Notes under the pieces: model-generated
The model's database searches: none
Told to the model about the DNA's origin: nothing
Seen by the model: only the letters and a program-made list of their open reading frames with translations
Assembly: GCA_030740435.1 (NCBI GenBank)
Contig: JASLXG010000094.1
Location: forward strand, 1 to 64,000
DNA: 64,000 bases
Direction of reading: 5' to 3'
DNA from: Alphaproteobacteria bacterium
GTDB taxonomy: Bacteria; Pseudomonadota; Alphaproteobacteria; UBA2966
Program-made: the position numbers and the translations under genes
In this document: positions 62,920-64,000 of the stretch, in pieces
Layout of the letters: the number at the start of each line of letters is the position of its first letter
Position numbering within the stretch: the stretch's first letter is position 1

Positions 62920-64000
62920 GTGCCGACGCTGGTTGCGAGCTTGGGCCTGATGCTGGCGGCCTGCGTCAGCGAGCCGGAAAAACCGACCTCCGTGGAAGTC
63001 GGCGAGGTGGTGCAGGGCTTTGCCGGCGGTGTCGCCGCGGACGAGCCGCGCGCCGCCCTGGTGGCCCAGGAAGTGCTGGCCCGCCAAGGCACCGCGGCCG
63101 ATGCCGCGGTGGCGCTCGGCTTTGCGCTCTCGGTAACTTATCCGGTGGCGGCCGGCCTGGGCGGTGGCGGCATGTGCGTGGTTCATGACGCCGCCACCGA
63201 CAGCGTCGAAACCTTGGAGTTCCTGCCCCGCATGCCGATTGCCGGCGGCCTCGTGGCGGTGCCCGGTTTGGTACGCGGCTTGGCGGCGCTGCATTCCAGC
63301 TTTGGACGTATCGAATGGGGGCGGTTGGTGTCGCCGGCCGAGGCCCTGGCTCGGCGCGGTCATCCGGCGTCCCGGGCCCTGACCCGCCGGCTGGCCGCGG
63401 TGCGAGCCAAGATCGATAGCCATCCCGGCCTGGCCTCGCGCTTCGTCGACGCCGGCGGCCAGGCCTTGGAGGAAGGCCGCGACTTCGTGCAGGTCGAGCT
63501 TTCGGCGCTGCTGGCCCAGATTCGGGTGCGGGGGCCGGGCGAATTCTACGTCGGCCAGGCCGCCATCACCCTGGTCAACGGTGCTCGCGAAGCCGGCGGT
63601 ACCTTGACGCTGGCCGATCTCAGGGCCTATCGGCCGTCGTGGCGCAAGAGCGTTAGCGGCCGGCTCGGGGAATTCTACCTCCACGCCACGCCGGCGCCCA
63701 TGACCGGCGGCATAATTGCCGGCCAGATACTGACCATGGTGTCCGACGACGGCCGCTATGCCAAGACACCTGACGAGCTGCGCCCGCATCTCTTGGCCGA
63801 GGCCTCGCAACGCGCCTACATCGACCGCGACGGTGCCGCGGCCCGGCCGCTTTCGGCATTCCGGGCCAATGCCCTGATGTCGAGCTACCGCGCCGACCGT
63901 CACACCACGGCCAGCATGCCGGGCCTGTTGCCGGCGTCGCTGGATGCCGGACCCGACGGCACCACCAGCTTCGCCGTGGTCGATCGCGAGGGCTCGGCCG
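62920..64000 (+). CDS. Gamma-glutamyltransferase family lipoprotein (3' end outside window)
   Basis: At least 360 residues of a second Ntn-type gamma-glutamyltransferase. The N-terminus carries a lipobox, VASLGLMLAACVSEPEKP, so the protein is probably an outer-membrane or periplasmic lipoprotein, unlike the soluble ggt at 50316. Family signs are AALVAQEVLARQGTAADAAV, AAGLGGGGMCVV and, at the window end, PDGTTSFAVVD, where the first Thr is the likely autocleavage nucleophile and the usual His of TTH is Ser. The start is uncertain: GTG at 62920 gives the shortest signal peptide, while an ATG at 62815 in frame would overlap the divergent protease start. AGGAGG lies between. Confidence 0.8.
   Translation, partial: MPTLVASLGLMLAACVSEPEKPTSVEVGEVVQGFAGGVAADEPRAALVAQEVLARQGTAADAAVALGFALSVTYPVAAGLGGGGMCVVHDAATDSVETLEFLPRMPIAGGLVAVPGLVRGLAALHSSFGRIEWGRLVSPAEALARRGHPASRALTRRLAAVRAKIDSHPGLASRFVDAGGQALEEGRDFVQVELSALLAQIRVRGPGEFYVGQAAITLVNGAREAGGTLTLADLRAYRPSWRKSVSGRLGEFYLHATPAPMTGGIIAGQILTMVSDDGRYAKTPDELRPHLLAEASQRAYIDRDGAAARPLSAFRANALMSSYRADRHTTASMPGLLPASLDAGPDGTTSFAVVDREGSA

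Overview
The window looks like a chromosomal segment of a GC-rich (roughly two-thirds G+C by eye) alphaproteobacterium, probably near the Rhodospirillales. The recG / sdhE / mfd neighbourhood, the aroQ-accB-accC-aat run, the psd-pssA pair, a fused ThiS-ThiG, a CDP-OH-type PssA and many ATGA start/stop overlaps all fit that group. I see no integrase, transposase, phage gene, tRNA, rRNA or CRISPR array. Coding density is very high, and only one gene-free stretch exceeds 300 bases.

Layout. 1-6273: the end of an exonuclease III gene, then a leftward run of HAD phosphatase, ilvD, alpha/beta hydrolase, a TPR/glycosyltransferase-9-like gene with a frameshift, and a HisC-type aminotransferase. 6320-11506: a giant fused indolepyruvate ferredoxin oxidoreductase, with a divergent Lrp/AsnC regulator and then a Crp/Fnr regulator. 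11702-17260: a SprA-family putative metalloprotease, a polyprenol-phosphate-type glycosyltransferase, a VTT-domain membrane protein, an ArnT/PMT-type glycosyltransferase, a Sel1-repeat protein and a DUF502 membrane protein. 17242-23224: the DNA-repair block recG / sdhE / mfd. 23255-30155: accessory genes, including a FrnE-like DsbA protein, a PleD-like protein that has lost its key residues, a short-chain dehydrogenase, a frameshifted D-threonine-aldolase-like gene, an amidase, a 35-codon SDR remnant and a polysaccharide deacetylase.

30163-36591: an AraC-Ogt repair fusion, a MarR-EmrA-EmrB efflux operon (EmrA frameshifted), a phosphotriesterase-family hydrolase, and a LysR gene with a 30-bp palindrome in front of it. 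36690-43706: icd with a clear terminator, a LOG-family protein whose start overlaps that of a divergent secreted protein, a LysM protein, an Atm1-type ABC exporter, psd and pssA. 43703-52152: a PadR/adaptor/RND efflux operon, then a leftward cluster of small lipoprotein, gamma-glutamyltransferase, BNR-repeat protein and methyltransferase. 52289-64000: a UroD-family protein, Gph-type phosphatase, aat-accC-accB-aroQ, divergent thiSG and a DUF3750 gene, a DsbA-like protein, glycerol kinase, a BepA-like M48 protease and the start of a second, lipoprotein-type gamma-glutamyltransferase.

No clearly new multi-gene system stands out. The best leads are the degenerate PleD homologue with an intact inhibitory site, the coupled 35-codon SDR relic, the large LysR palindrome, three single-base frameshifts that all fall in accessory genes, the divergent overlapping gene starts, and a small block of repeats that may be an old insertion-sequence end near 59000.
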